NCBI GenBank assembly: GCA_002315735.1 | Contig: DCIA01000010.1 | Span: forward strand, 138,269-166,722 | DNA: 28,454 nucleotides | Source of the DNA: Clostridiales bacterium UBA1738 | GTDB lineage: Bacteria > Bacillota > Clostridia > UBA1381 | Direction: 5' to 3' | Shown here: in pieces, positions 7,068 to 13,256 of the stretch | Layout of the letters: every line of letters begins with the position of its first letter | Numbering within the stretch: position 1 is the stretch's first letter | The notes under the pieces: model-generated | What the model was told of the DNA's origin: nothing | What the model saw: the letters and a program-made list of their open reading frames with translations, nothing else | Databases searched by the model: none | Position numbers and translations under genes: made by a program

Positions 7068-7322
7068 CTATTGCTTGTCAACAATTCCCACTATTACAGC
7101 ATCAACAGGGGCATCAGTTCTGTCAAGGCCAAGCCTTGCAGCACTGCCCGTTGCAATCAAGACTTGTTCGCCTATTCCTGCACCGACTCCGTCAACTGCG
7201 ATTAAGTGGTCTCCTGTCGGCTTACCGTTTTCGATAGTTTCAACTATCATAAACTTATAGCCAACCAGTTTTTCATTTTTAACCGTGGAAACAATGCTTC
7301 CTCTTACTACAGCTAATAGCAT
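7068..7322 (-). CDS. BMC-P vertex protein, EutN/CcmL/PduN family
   Basis: The protein has 84 aa with the EutN/CcmL pattern: LLAVVRGSIVSTVKNEKLVG, then IAVDGVGAGIGEQVLIATGSAAR, then VDAVIVGIVD. These pentamers cap the vertices of the shell. The reading frame extends 15 codons further upstream, but the ATG at 7322 is preferred. AGAAGAGGAG lies 8 bases before it, homologues start with MLLA/MxLG, and no ribosome binding site precedes the upstream ATG at 7367. The gene lies between pduL and pduS. It is the only vertex protein in the window, and one is enough to close a shell. Confidence 0.93.
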   Translation of the reverse strand: MLLAVVRGSIVSTVKNEKLVGYKFMIVETIENGKPTGDHLIAVDGVGAGIGEQVLIATGSAARLGLDRTDAPVDAVIVGIVDKQ

Positions 7323-7375
7323 AGCTTTTTCTCCTCTTCTTACAGGATTTATATAAATTTTACTCATTTTCTAAT

Positions 7376-8023
7376 TTAGCGATGTGCAATTATGCTGACT
7401 CTATCACCGGTTTTGATTCCTGCCGCATTTGCATCATCTGTGTCAATATGCATCTCTGTGTTAAAATCTTTATGAACACGAACTTGCACATTATAGTATC
7501 GTGTAGGTTTTGCACTTGCAATTTCTACATCAACAATATCATTATCTTTTACGCCGTATCTTTCGGCATCTGCCAAATCAAAGTGAATATGGCGATTTGC
7601 AATTATAGTACCTTCATTTAAAAATACGCTGCCTTTTGGTCCAACAAGCGCCATTGGTGCGCTTCCTGCCAGTTTTCCTGACGGTCTAACCGGTGGGCTA
7701 ACCTTTAACTTGAATGTATCAGTCCTTGAAATTTCGACTTGTGACTGTTCTCTTACAGGGCCAAGCACCCTAATACCTTCCATTGAACGAAGTGACGGAC
7801 TTACGAGTGTTACACACTCTTCTGCCGCAAACTGACCGCCCATTAGGTATTTTTTTACTGTCAGCTGATGTCCCTTTCCGAATAGGGTTTCCAAATCCTT
7901 TTGTGACAAATGCACATGTCGTGCCGAAACACCAACCTTTATTCCATCATCGGCTTTTTCTTCATTATTAAGTAAATTTAGTACGTTTTCTGTCACTAAC
8001 TCTATCAGCTTTTCGTTCAACAT
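7376..8023 (-). CDS. pduL: PduL phosphate acyltransferase
   Basis: The protein has 215 aa. The two PduL barrel halves show the zinc-ligand histidines in SARHVHLS (H36, H38), ANRHIHF and TEMHID. It exchanges acyl-CoA and phosphate to give acyl phosphate plus free CoA, so CoA is recycled inside the shell. Residues 1-20 (MLNEKLIELVTENVLNLLNN) form an amphipathic helix followed by an acidic linker, a typical N-terminal encapsulation peptide. The start has GAGGAG upstream. A stable hairpin separates it from the preceding shell gene. No acetate or propionate kinase is encoded in the operon, so the acyl phosphate must be used elsewhere. Confidence 0.95.
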   Translation of the reverse strand: MLNEKLIELVTENVLNLLNNEEKADDGIKVGVSARHVHLSQKDLETLFGKGHQLTVKKYLMGGQFAAEECVTLVSPSLRSMEGIRVLGPVREQSQVEISRTDTFKLKVSPPVRPSGKLAGSAPMALVGPKGSVFLNEGTIIANRHIHFDLADAERYGVKDNDIVDVEIASAKPTRYYNVQVRVHKDFNTEMHIDTDDANAAGIKTGDRVSIIAHR

Positions 8024-8041
8024 TTTTCTTCTCCTCTAATT

Positions 8042-8085
8042 TTGGAAGTTTCGGGGGCTATTTTTAGCCCCCATTATATTTCCAA
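8042..8085 (-). other. Intercistronic hairpin between BMC-H and pduL
   Basis: The core arms GGGGGCTA and TAGCCCCC form a perfect 8-bp GC-rich stem with a 4-base loop. An outer pair TTGGAA/TTCCAA can extend it across small bulges. It fills the 70-base gap after the most canonical shell gene. No T-run follows on the minus strand, so it is a poor terminator. It is more likely to block 3' exonucleases or lower downstream expression. Confidence 0.7.
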
Positions 8086-8093
8086 GGCTTTAA

Positions 8094-8375
8094 TTATTCC
8101 AATACAGGCAAAATCTTTTCAACATCGCCGTGTGGACGAGGAATTACGTGTACAGATACTAATTCACCAAGTTTTGAACCTGCTGCTGCACCTGCATCTG
8201 TAGCTGCTTGAACTGCTCCAACATCGCCACGAACCATAACTGTTACAAGACCTGAACCGATTCTTTCTGTGCCGACAAGTTGTACATTAGCTGCCTTAAC
8301 CATTGCATCTGCTGCTTCGATTGCTGCTACAAGACCTCTTGTTTCAACCATTCCTAATGCTTCTACTACTGCCAT
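8094..8375 (-). CDS. BMC-H hexameric shell protein (PduA/PduJ/EutM type)
   Basis: The 93-aa protein is canonical: VEALGMVETRGLVAAIEAADAM, the pore loop ERIGSGLV, VRGDVGAVQAATDAG, and VHVIPRPH before the last short helix. It is a facet hexamer with a small central pore that should admit polar metabolites. The frame extends five codons upstream (MEVNK), but those bases contain the ribosome binding site GGAGGT. The ATG at 8375 is therefore the start. It is one of four BMC-H genes in the operon and nearly a twin of the one at 8891-9160. It is probably the main shell building block. Confidence 0.96.
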   Translation of the reverse strand: MAVVEALGMVETRGLVAAIEAADAMVKAANVQLVGTERIGSGLVTVMVRGDVGAVQAATDAGAAAGSKLGELVSVHVIPRPHGDVEKILPVLE

Positions 8376-8407
8376 TTTGTTTACCTCCATTTTTTAGGGA
8401 TTTACCC

Positions 8408-8869
8408 TTATTTTACTTTTTTTGTTCTTCCCTTTGCGGGAGTTTTTGTATCTCCAGCCTTTTTAGGCTTAGATTTAGTTTCTTTTGTGGCACTTGGTTT
8501 CTTTTTTGTTGCCACTTTTTCTTTTTTTGCAGTATCACTTTTCGCAATACTGCCTGTGTGTGTTGCTGCCGACTCTGAATTTGGCGATATTTCTTCATCT
8601 AAGTGAATAAATTTTAGGATTTCAGGATGTGGATTTGCGATAACCTCTGCCGCTTTTAAAACGCCTAAGTCTTCTGCAAATTTCTTGCCTGCTTCAACCG
8701 ATGCCGTAACTGCCGAAACACTACCACGAACTACGATTGTAACAAGTCTTCCGCCAAGTTTTCTCTCCACTGCCACAAATTCTACATCTGCAACTTTAAC
8801 CATTTCATCAAGCATCGCAATCGCATGACCGAGTGCCGATACTTCAACAAGACCAAGAGAAAAGTTCAT
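8408..8869 (-). CDS. BMC-H shell protein with lysine-rich C-terminal tail
   Basis: The protein has 153 aa. Residues 1-92 are a single BMC domain (LGLVEVSALGHAIAMLDEMV, pore segment RKLGGRL, ANPHPEIL). The remaining 60 residues are low-complexity, very rich in Lys, Thr, Ala and Ser (AKKEK, TKKKP, SKPKKAG, KGRTKKVK), and resemble a histone-H1-like disordered tail. Other tailed BMC-H proteins exist: PduK carries a Cys motif and EutK a small helical domain. Neither is visible here, and the tail has no Cys. The tail could bind acidic cargo, nucleic acid or the membrane (inference). The ribosome binding site AAAGGGA is somewhat distant from the ATG. The reading frame is intact up to the TAA. Confidence 0.88.
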   Translation of the reverse strand: MNFSLGLVEVSALGHAIAMLDEMVKVADVEFVAVERKLGGRLVTIVVRGSVSAVTASVEAGKKFAEDLGVLKAAEVIANPHPEILKFIHLDEEISPNSESAATHTGSIAKSDTAKKEKVATKKKPSATKETKSKPKKAGDTKTPAKGRTKKVK

Positions 8870-8890
8870 CTTCTTACAGTCCCTTTCTCA

Positions 8891-9160
8891 TCAGATTTTT
8901 GGCAATATCTTTTCAACATCGCTGTGTGGACGAGGAATTACGTGCTGAGCTACAAGTTCGCCAAGTTTTGCAGCGTGTTGTGCTCCTGCTTCAACTGCTG
9001 CTTTAACTGCCCCAACATCACCTCTTACGATAACCGATACTAGTCCTGAACCGATTTTTTCTGTTCCTACCAATGTGACATTTGCAGCCTTTGTCATTGC
9101 GTCTGCTGCTTCGATTGAGGCTGTAAGACCTCTTGTTTCAATCATACCTAATGCTTCCAT
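8891..9160 (-). CDS. BMC-H hexameric shell protein (PduA/PduJ/EutM type)
   Basis: The protein has 89 aa with all features of the canonical hexamer: MEALGMIETRGL, ASIEAADAM, pore loop EKIGSGLV, VRGDVGAVKAAVEAG, QHVIPRPHSDVEKILP. It differs from the 8094-8375 paralogue at a minority of positions, so the two look like a duplication within the operon. Mixed hexamers or mixed facets are possible. AAGGAGAACT precedes the ATG. The two canonical copies flank the lysine-tailed BMC-H gene. Confidence 0.96.
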   Translation of the reverse strand: MEALGMIETRGLTASIEAADAMTKAANVTLVGTEKIGSGLVSVIVRGDVGAVKAAVEAGAQHAAKLGELVAQHVIPRPHSDVEKILPKI

Positions 9161-9186
9161 ATTAGTTCTCCTTTTTATAAAATTTC

Positions 9187-9528
9187 TTATGCATTGTTCG
9201 GAATATGTCCGACTCTGTCCCTACCTACGCTTACTCTTTCTGCCATTTTTTGAGTATCTTCGGTAGGTCTTGCGATTATATGTTTTTGTATAAGATGCGT
9301 AACTCTTTCTGCTTCTTCTGCTGCCGCTTCGACTGCCGCCGTAACTGCCGCAACTTCGCCTTGCATCTTAATAACTGTGATAAGAGGAACTTCCTCCTTG
9401 TCTGCATTTGCCGGTTTGTTTGTGTCTATTGCGATAATTTTCACATCTGCCGCTTTTGCCGCTGCATCTGCTGCTTTCATCGCTGCAACAAATCCGAACA
9501 TTTCAACTATTCCTATCGCTTGCAACAT
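9187..9528 (-). CDS. Divergent BMC-H shell protein with enlarged pore loop
   Basis: The protein has 113 aa. The BMC fold is recognisable (IGIVEMFGFVAAMKAADAA, then IKMQGEVAAVTAAVEAA, then KHIIARPTEDTQ). The segment that forms the central pore, KIGSGL in its paralogues, is replaced by a longer stretch of about 14 residues, DTNKPANADKEEVP. The C-terminus is extended by about 20 residues (VSVGRDRVGHIPNN). The pore size and charge should therefore differ strongly from the canonical hexamers. It is the first shell gene of the operon, 15 bases after the alcohol dehydrogenase, with AAAGGTAAG as ribosome binding site. A specialised transport or gating role is inferred. Confidence 0.88.
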   Translation of the reverse strand: MLQAIGIVEMFGFVAAMKAADAAAKAADVKIIAIDTNKPANADKEEVPLITVIKMQGEVAAVTAAVEAAAEEAERVTHLIQKHIIARPTEDTQKMAERVSVGRDRVGHIPNNA

Positions 9529-9543
9529 AATTTCTTACCTTTC

Positions 9544-10746
9544 TTACTTTTTAGCAACATATGCTATTTTAAGACCTTTTTGAGCAAGATTAGTTTCAAG
9601 TGCTTCATTCATCTCATCAAGAGTGAACTTGTGAGTGATAAGGTCCTTCATAGGAAGTCCTATTGCATTTGCTCTTTTTAAGAAATCGAATGTTGTTGCA
9701 TAGTCACGAAGTGTGTAAACCCATGAGCCGACAAGTGTGATTTCCTTTGAGCAAAGGTCAAAGTGTGGATTTATTGTTGCATCTCCACCGTTAATGAAGA
9801 ATCCAAGTTCGCAAAGTCCGCCACCGTTTCTTATAAACTTATAGATATTGCTGTGAGCAACCGGTGAGCCTGTGCATTGGAAAGCAAAATCTGCTTCATA
9901 ACCGCCAAATGATGCTTTGACACCTTCTGCTAATGCTTCAATTCCTTTGAATTCTGTAAAGTTTACTGTATTATCAGCACCCATCTTCTTAGCAAATTCA
10001 AGTCTTTTTGCATTACCGTCAACTGCTGTGATATTTTGAATACCCATTGTGCGCAAAACTGCAATACAGATAAGACCGATAGGGCCACAACCTTGAACGA
10101 CAACCCTTGAATTAAATCTTAAAATTCCTGTTGTTTTTGCTCTTTCAACTGCGTGGATTAAAACTGCGCAAGGCTCGATTAAAATTCTTGAATCCAAATC
10201 CAAATCACTTACATTGAATATTGTTGAGCCGCCACGAACAAATATGTAATCACTAAACCAGCCGTTTAAGTGAATATCGTCATCAGGCAAAAGTCCGTAA
10301 ACATCAGCGCCTCCGACATTTTGTTTGTTTAAGTCAAACATTGTGATATCAGGATTATCCTTAAATATCATACAAGTAACAACCTTATCACCGATATGAA
10401 GTGGTTTTCCTGCGCTATCTACCTTAACATTCTTGCCCATCTTAACGATTTCGCCTGTTCCCTCATGACCTAATGCAACAGGGATAAGACCGAATGGGTC
10501 ACGCTTATATTCATGAGCATCTGTTCCGCAAACACCGCAGCCTTCAACCCTAACCAAAATATCATCATCGCCAAGTTCCGGGATTGGATATTCTTTTATA
10601 TCAAAGTGTTCAGGCTTTGTTAAAACTGCAACTCTTGCATTTTTTGGAACTGCACCGCCGGATTTTGAAGCACACGGCTTTTCGCCGTCCATTTCGGCAA
10701 GTACGGTTTTTACAAGTCTTGCAATTTCATTTTCGTCTATTTTCAT
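9544..10746 (-). CDS. Zinc-dependent medium-chain alcohol dehydrogenase with N-terminal encapsulation helix
   Basis: The protein has 400 aa. Residues 1-20 (MKIDENEIARLVKTVLAEMD) are an amphipathic helix followed by a linker, like the encapsulation peptides of BMC cargo. The MDR fold then begins: GCGVCGTDAHEY (Cys73 as likely catalytic zinc ligand), LGHEGTGEI (H94, E95), and the Rossmann motif VVQGCGPIGL. The four-Cys structural-zinc lobe after GHE is not seen. It probably reduces the aldehyde to an alcohol and recycles NADH inside the shell. Lactaldehyde to 1,2-propanediol is the favoured reaction (inference). The ORF runs 13 codons further upstream, but AGGGAGGC sits directly before the ATG at 10746. 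Many other BMCs use an iron-type ADH (PduQ) instead. Confidence 0.92.
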   Translation of the reverse strand: MKIDENEIARLVKTVLAEMDGEKPCASKSGGAVPKNARVAVLTKPEHFDIKEYPIPELGDDDILVRVEGCGVCGTDAHEYKRDPFGLIPVALGHEGTGEIVKMGKNVKVDSAGKPLHIGDKVVTCMIFKDNPDITMFDLNKQNVGGADVYGLLPDDDIHLNGWFSDYIFVRGGSTIFNVSDLDLDSRILIEPCAVLIHAVERAKTTGILRFNSRVVVQGCGPIGLICIAVLRTMGIQNITAVDGNAKRLEFAKKMGADNTVNFTEFKGIEALAEGVKASFGGYEADFAFQCTGSPVAHSNIYKFIRNGGGLCELGFFINGGDATINPHFDLCSKEITLVGSWVYTLRDYATTFDFLKRANAIGLPMKDLITHKFTLDEMNEALETNLAQKGLKIAYVAKK

Positions 10747-10762
10747 TTTGTTGCCTCCCTTA

Positions 10763-12190
10763 TTAGATAATTGACAAGCTGTCAACTAAAACGCATCTTC
10801 TCTGTCTTGTGAAACTTCTTGCAGAGGTAATGCCTTCTCCTGTTGGGCCTGCAATAGTAAAGGTTGTGTGACCTTCACTGTTAAACCCAATTCCGGCATA
10901 GCTTGGGGCATTCTTTACAAAAATTGTTGTGCAGATTGCTTTTGCATATGCTGTCATATGGTCAACATTCTTTGAATGAAGATGTGCAGAATGTCTGTTT
11001 CCGTGTTCTGCTTTTACTGCCATATCCATTGCTTGCTCAAACGTATCACATCTTACGATTGCAAGAATTGGCATCATAAGTTCTGTTTGGACAAACGCTT
11101 GTGAAAATTCTGTTTCACAGATAATGCAGCGAACATCGCTTGGTGCGTTAACACCGATTTCTGCAAGAATCTTCTTAGCATCTCTGCCAACCCAGTTTTT
11201 ATTGATTACTCGCTTTGGTAAATCTCCTTCTTTCTTTGGTGGAACTTCAACCAAAACAACATCTTCCAGCGCTTTAACTTGCTCTGCATTTATTAAATAT
11301 GCACCATTTTTTTGCATTTCAGAGATTAATTCATCTGCAACACTGTTTAGCACAAAACATTCTTTTTCTGCTATACAAGGTAGGTTATTATCAAAGGTAC
11401 ATCCATCAATAATGTCCTTACCTGCTTTTTTAATATCTGCTGTATCATCAACTACAACAGGAGGATTTCCCGCTCCCGCTCCGATTGCCTTTTTGCCGCT
11501 TGATAAAAGCATCTTTACAACACCCGGGCCACCTGTTGCTACAAGCATCTTAACTGTTGGGTGATTTACCATAATATTTGATGTTTCCATTGTAGGATTT
11601 TTCACCGTTACAACGATGTTTTCCGGGCCGCCCGCTGCCAAAACTGCTCTATTTACAAGGTCGACTGCATAGCAAGATACTTCCTTTGCATGCGGGTGAG
11701 GATTAAATACCACACCATTTCCGGAAGCCAACATTCCGATACTGTTACAGATAACCGTACAACTTGGGTTTGTTGATGGCGTAATAGCGCCGATTATTCC
11801 GTAAGGGGCTTGTTCAACCAAAGTTAAGCCTCTGTCGCCGGAAAGAGCTTTACACTCTAAATCTTCTGTACCCGGAGTTTTGTCTGCTACCAAGTGGTGC
11901 TTTAATGTCTTGTGATAAACATTACCCATTTTTGTTTCCTTTACGGCAAGTTCTGCCATAGTTTCGGCTTCTTCATGAGTAAGTTTTCTGATTTCTTTTA
12001 TTATGTTTTCTCTTTGTTCCTTATTATAATGTCTAAAAAGCGTGTATGCCTTATTAACTTCGGCAAGCGCTTCCTCCATTGTATCAAAAACGCCAAGTTG
12101 TTTTCTATTGCTGCTTTGGGGCTTGTTTTGACCCATTTCTGCAATTACGTTTTTGATAATTTCGGAAATTTCATTTTCATTAATATTCAT
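10763..12190 (-). CDS. pduP: CoA-acylating aldehyde dehydrogenase, PduP family
   Basis: The protein has 475 aa. N-terminal helix MNINENEISEIIKNVIAEMG (1-20) is an encapsulation peptide very like that of the alcohol dehydrogenase. The aldehyde dehydrogenase fold shows PYGIIGAITPSTNP, the GGPG region, GAGNPPVVV, and catalytic Cys272 in FDNNLPCIAEKE. It oxidises an aldehyde to acyl-CoA with NAD+ and CoA. The acyl-CoA is then the PduL substrate. Lactaldehyde, propionaldehyde and acetaldehyde are all possible; the upstream aldolase favours lactaldehyde. AGAGGAAAT precedes the ATG. The gene is the second of the operon, 29 bases after the aldolase. Confidence 0.94.
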   Translation of the reverse strand: MNINENEISEIIKNVIAEMGQNKPQSSNRKQLGVFDTMEEALAEVNKAYTLFRHYNKEQRENIIKEIRKLTHEEAETMAELAVKETKMGNVYHKTLKHHLVADKTPGTEDLECKALSGDRGLTLVEQAPYGIIGAITPSTNPSCTVICNSIGMLASGNGVVFNPHPHAKEVSCYAVDLVNRAVLAAGGPENIVVTVKNPTMETSNIMVNHPTVKMLVATGGPGVVKMLLSSGKKAIGAGAGNPPVVVDDTADIKKAGKDIIDGCTFDNNLPCIAEKECFVLNSVADELISEMQKNGAYLINAEQVKALEDVVLVEVPPKKEGDLPKRVINKNWVGRDAKKILAEIGVNAPSDVRCIICETEFSQAFVQTELMMPILAIVRCDTFEQAMDMAVKAEHGNRHSAHLHSKNVDHMTAYAKAICTTIFVKNAPSYAGIGFNSEGHTTFTIAGPTGEGITSARSFTRQRRCVLVDSLSII

Positions 12191-12219
12191 AGATAATTTC
12201 CTCTCAAATGAATTCCGGC

Positions 12220-13116
12220 TTATTTGCCGTATTTTTCCATTACTCTCTTTGTTACTTCTCTAACGATTGCTTCTATATCGCCTGAAGATTTTCCGTCTGT
12301 ATATTCACCATGCTCTTTATAGTATTGAACTTGTGATTCTAGTGGCTTAAAGCCGTGATATGCTGCTGATGTTTCTGCACCGATTTTCTTGTTTGCGTCT
12401 TCCGGTGATAGTTCGCAAGTGCCGTCTTCATAACATCCCGGACAAAGTTTTTCCATTGGGTGTTTTCCCGGTACTCCGAATTTCTTTCTTAGGTCGATAA
12501 GCTTCTTAACTTCACCGCAAGGAATTTCCTTTGCGCCGCCAAGCATTGTCGAATAATACAATAATTTTGCATAGAATTCTGTTGATTCCATTCTGAAAAA
12601 TGCTGTGTTAAGGTCACATCCAAAAGATAACGCTCCATGGTTTGCAAGCAAAATTGCATCATAATCTTGGATATATGGTTGTAATGATTCAGGAATTTCC
12701 ATTGTTGATGGCGTTCCGTATTGTGCAATCGGAACTGCGCCAAGGAAGATAATTGCTTCCGGCATGATAAGTTTGTCAAGTGGAATTCCTGCAATAGCAA
12801 ATGATGTTGCGATTGGCGGATGTGCGTGAACAACAGCCTTTACATCGGGTCTTTCTTGATATACTTTCAGGTGCATCTTGAATTCTGAAGATGGCTTCCA
12901 ATTATTTGCTTCTTTTAGTTCACCTTTTCCGTTAACTTTACAAATCATATCAGGTGTCATATATCCTTTTGAAACACCGGTTGGTGTTGCAAAAAATGTG
13001 TCATCATCAATTTTAACTGAGATGTTACCGTCATTGGCAGCAACAAAACCGTCATTGTAAATTCTTCTTCCGATTTCGCAAATTTCTTTTTTGATTTCAA
13101 AATCAGTCTTATACAT
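12220..13116 (-). CDS. Class II aldolase (fuculose-phosphate aldolase type) with C-terminal encapsulation helix
   Basis: The protein has 298 aa. The zinc aldolase core shows NDGNIS (28-33), SSEF with catalytic-type Glu78, VVHAHPP (His97, His99) and LLANHG (His160), the three metal ligands. The usual FucA length is about 215 aa. Here about 80 residues follow: a Cys motif C225-P-G-C228-x5-C234, a linker, and a terminal amphipathic helix GDIEAIVREVTKRVMEKYGK, a C-terminal encapsulation peptide. It cleaves a ketose 1-phosphate into DHAP and an aldehyde. L-fuculose or L-rhamnulose 1-phosphate giving lactaldehyde is most likely; 5-deoxyribulose 1-phosphate giving acetaldehyde is an alternative. It is the first gene of the BMC operon, with GGAGGG upstream and its own promoter. 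Confidence 0.93.
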   Translation of the reverse strand: MYKTDFEIKKEICEIGRRIYNDGFVAANDGNISVKIDDDTFFATPTGVSKGYMTPDMICKVNGKGELKEANNWKPSSEFKMHLKVYQERPDVKAVVHAHPPIATSFAIAGIPLDKLIMPEAIIFLGAVPIAQYGTPSTMEIPESLQPYIQDYDAILLANHGALSFGCDLNTAFFRMESTEFYAKLLYYSTMLGGAKEIPCGEVKKLIDLRKKFGVPGKHPMEKLCPGCYEDGTCELSPEDANKKIGAETSAAYHGFKPLESQVQYYKEHGEYTDGKSSGDIEAIVREVTKRVMEKYGK

Positions 13117-13168
13117 TATTTATCCCTCCATAATTTTGTTTTGTTTGGTTTTTCTTTGTTTTGTCTTA

Positions 13169-13197
13169 ATTATATGACAATTTACAGTATTTGTAAA
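13169..13197 (-). promoter_or_regulatory. Promoter of the BMC operon
   Basis: On the minus strand, TTTACA (13197-13192), a 17-bp spacer and a perfect TATAAT (13174-13169) lie about 53 bases before the aldolase ATG. No other good promoter was seen in the 140-base gap behind comM. Confidence 0.8.
13181..13197. promoter_or_regulatory. Operator-like palindrome on the BMC promoter
   Basis: TTTACA, GTATT, TGTAAA: perfect 6-bp arms, 17 bp in all. The palindrome covers the -35 box and half of the spacer, so a bound protein would repress the operon. No regulator gene lies beside the operon; the binding protein is unknown. It does not fit the cre or Rex consensus. Confidence 0.6.
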
Positions 13198-13256
13198 GGG
13201 TTTTTTATGTCCCTTTTTGATTTTTGTGTATATTTTCTATTATAACCTTACCAATA

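Noticed and set aside
7323..7367. Longer version of the EutN/CcmL protein starting MSKIYINPV
   Set aside because: No ribosome binding site before 7367, while AGAAGAGGAG directly precedes the ATG at 7322, which also matches homologue starts.
8303..8578. Antisense frame rich in Leu, Phe and Cys that looks like a membrane peptide
   Set aside because: It is the complement of the Lys-rich tail and shell genes. Lys codons read backwards give Phe and Leu, so the hydrophobicity is an artefact.
13195..13220. Terminator for comM (AAAGGG/CCCTTT stem)
   Set aside because: Only a 6-bp stem with a 10-base loop and no T-run in the comM direction, so too weak to call.
13130..13256. Riboswitch or leader RNA before the BMC operon
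   Set aside because: The transcript leader after the promoter is only about 45 bases and A-rich, with no structured element or terminator hairpin.
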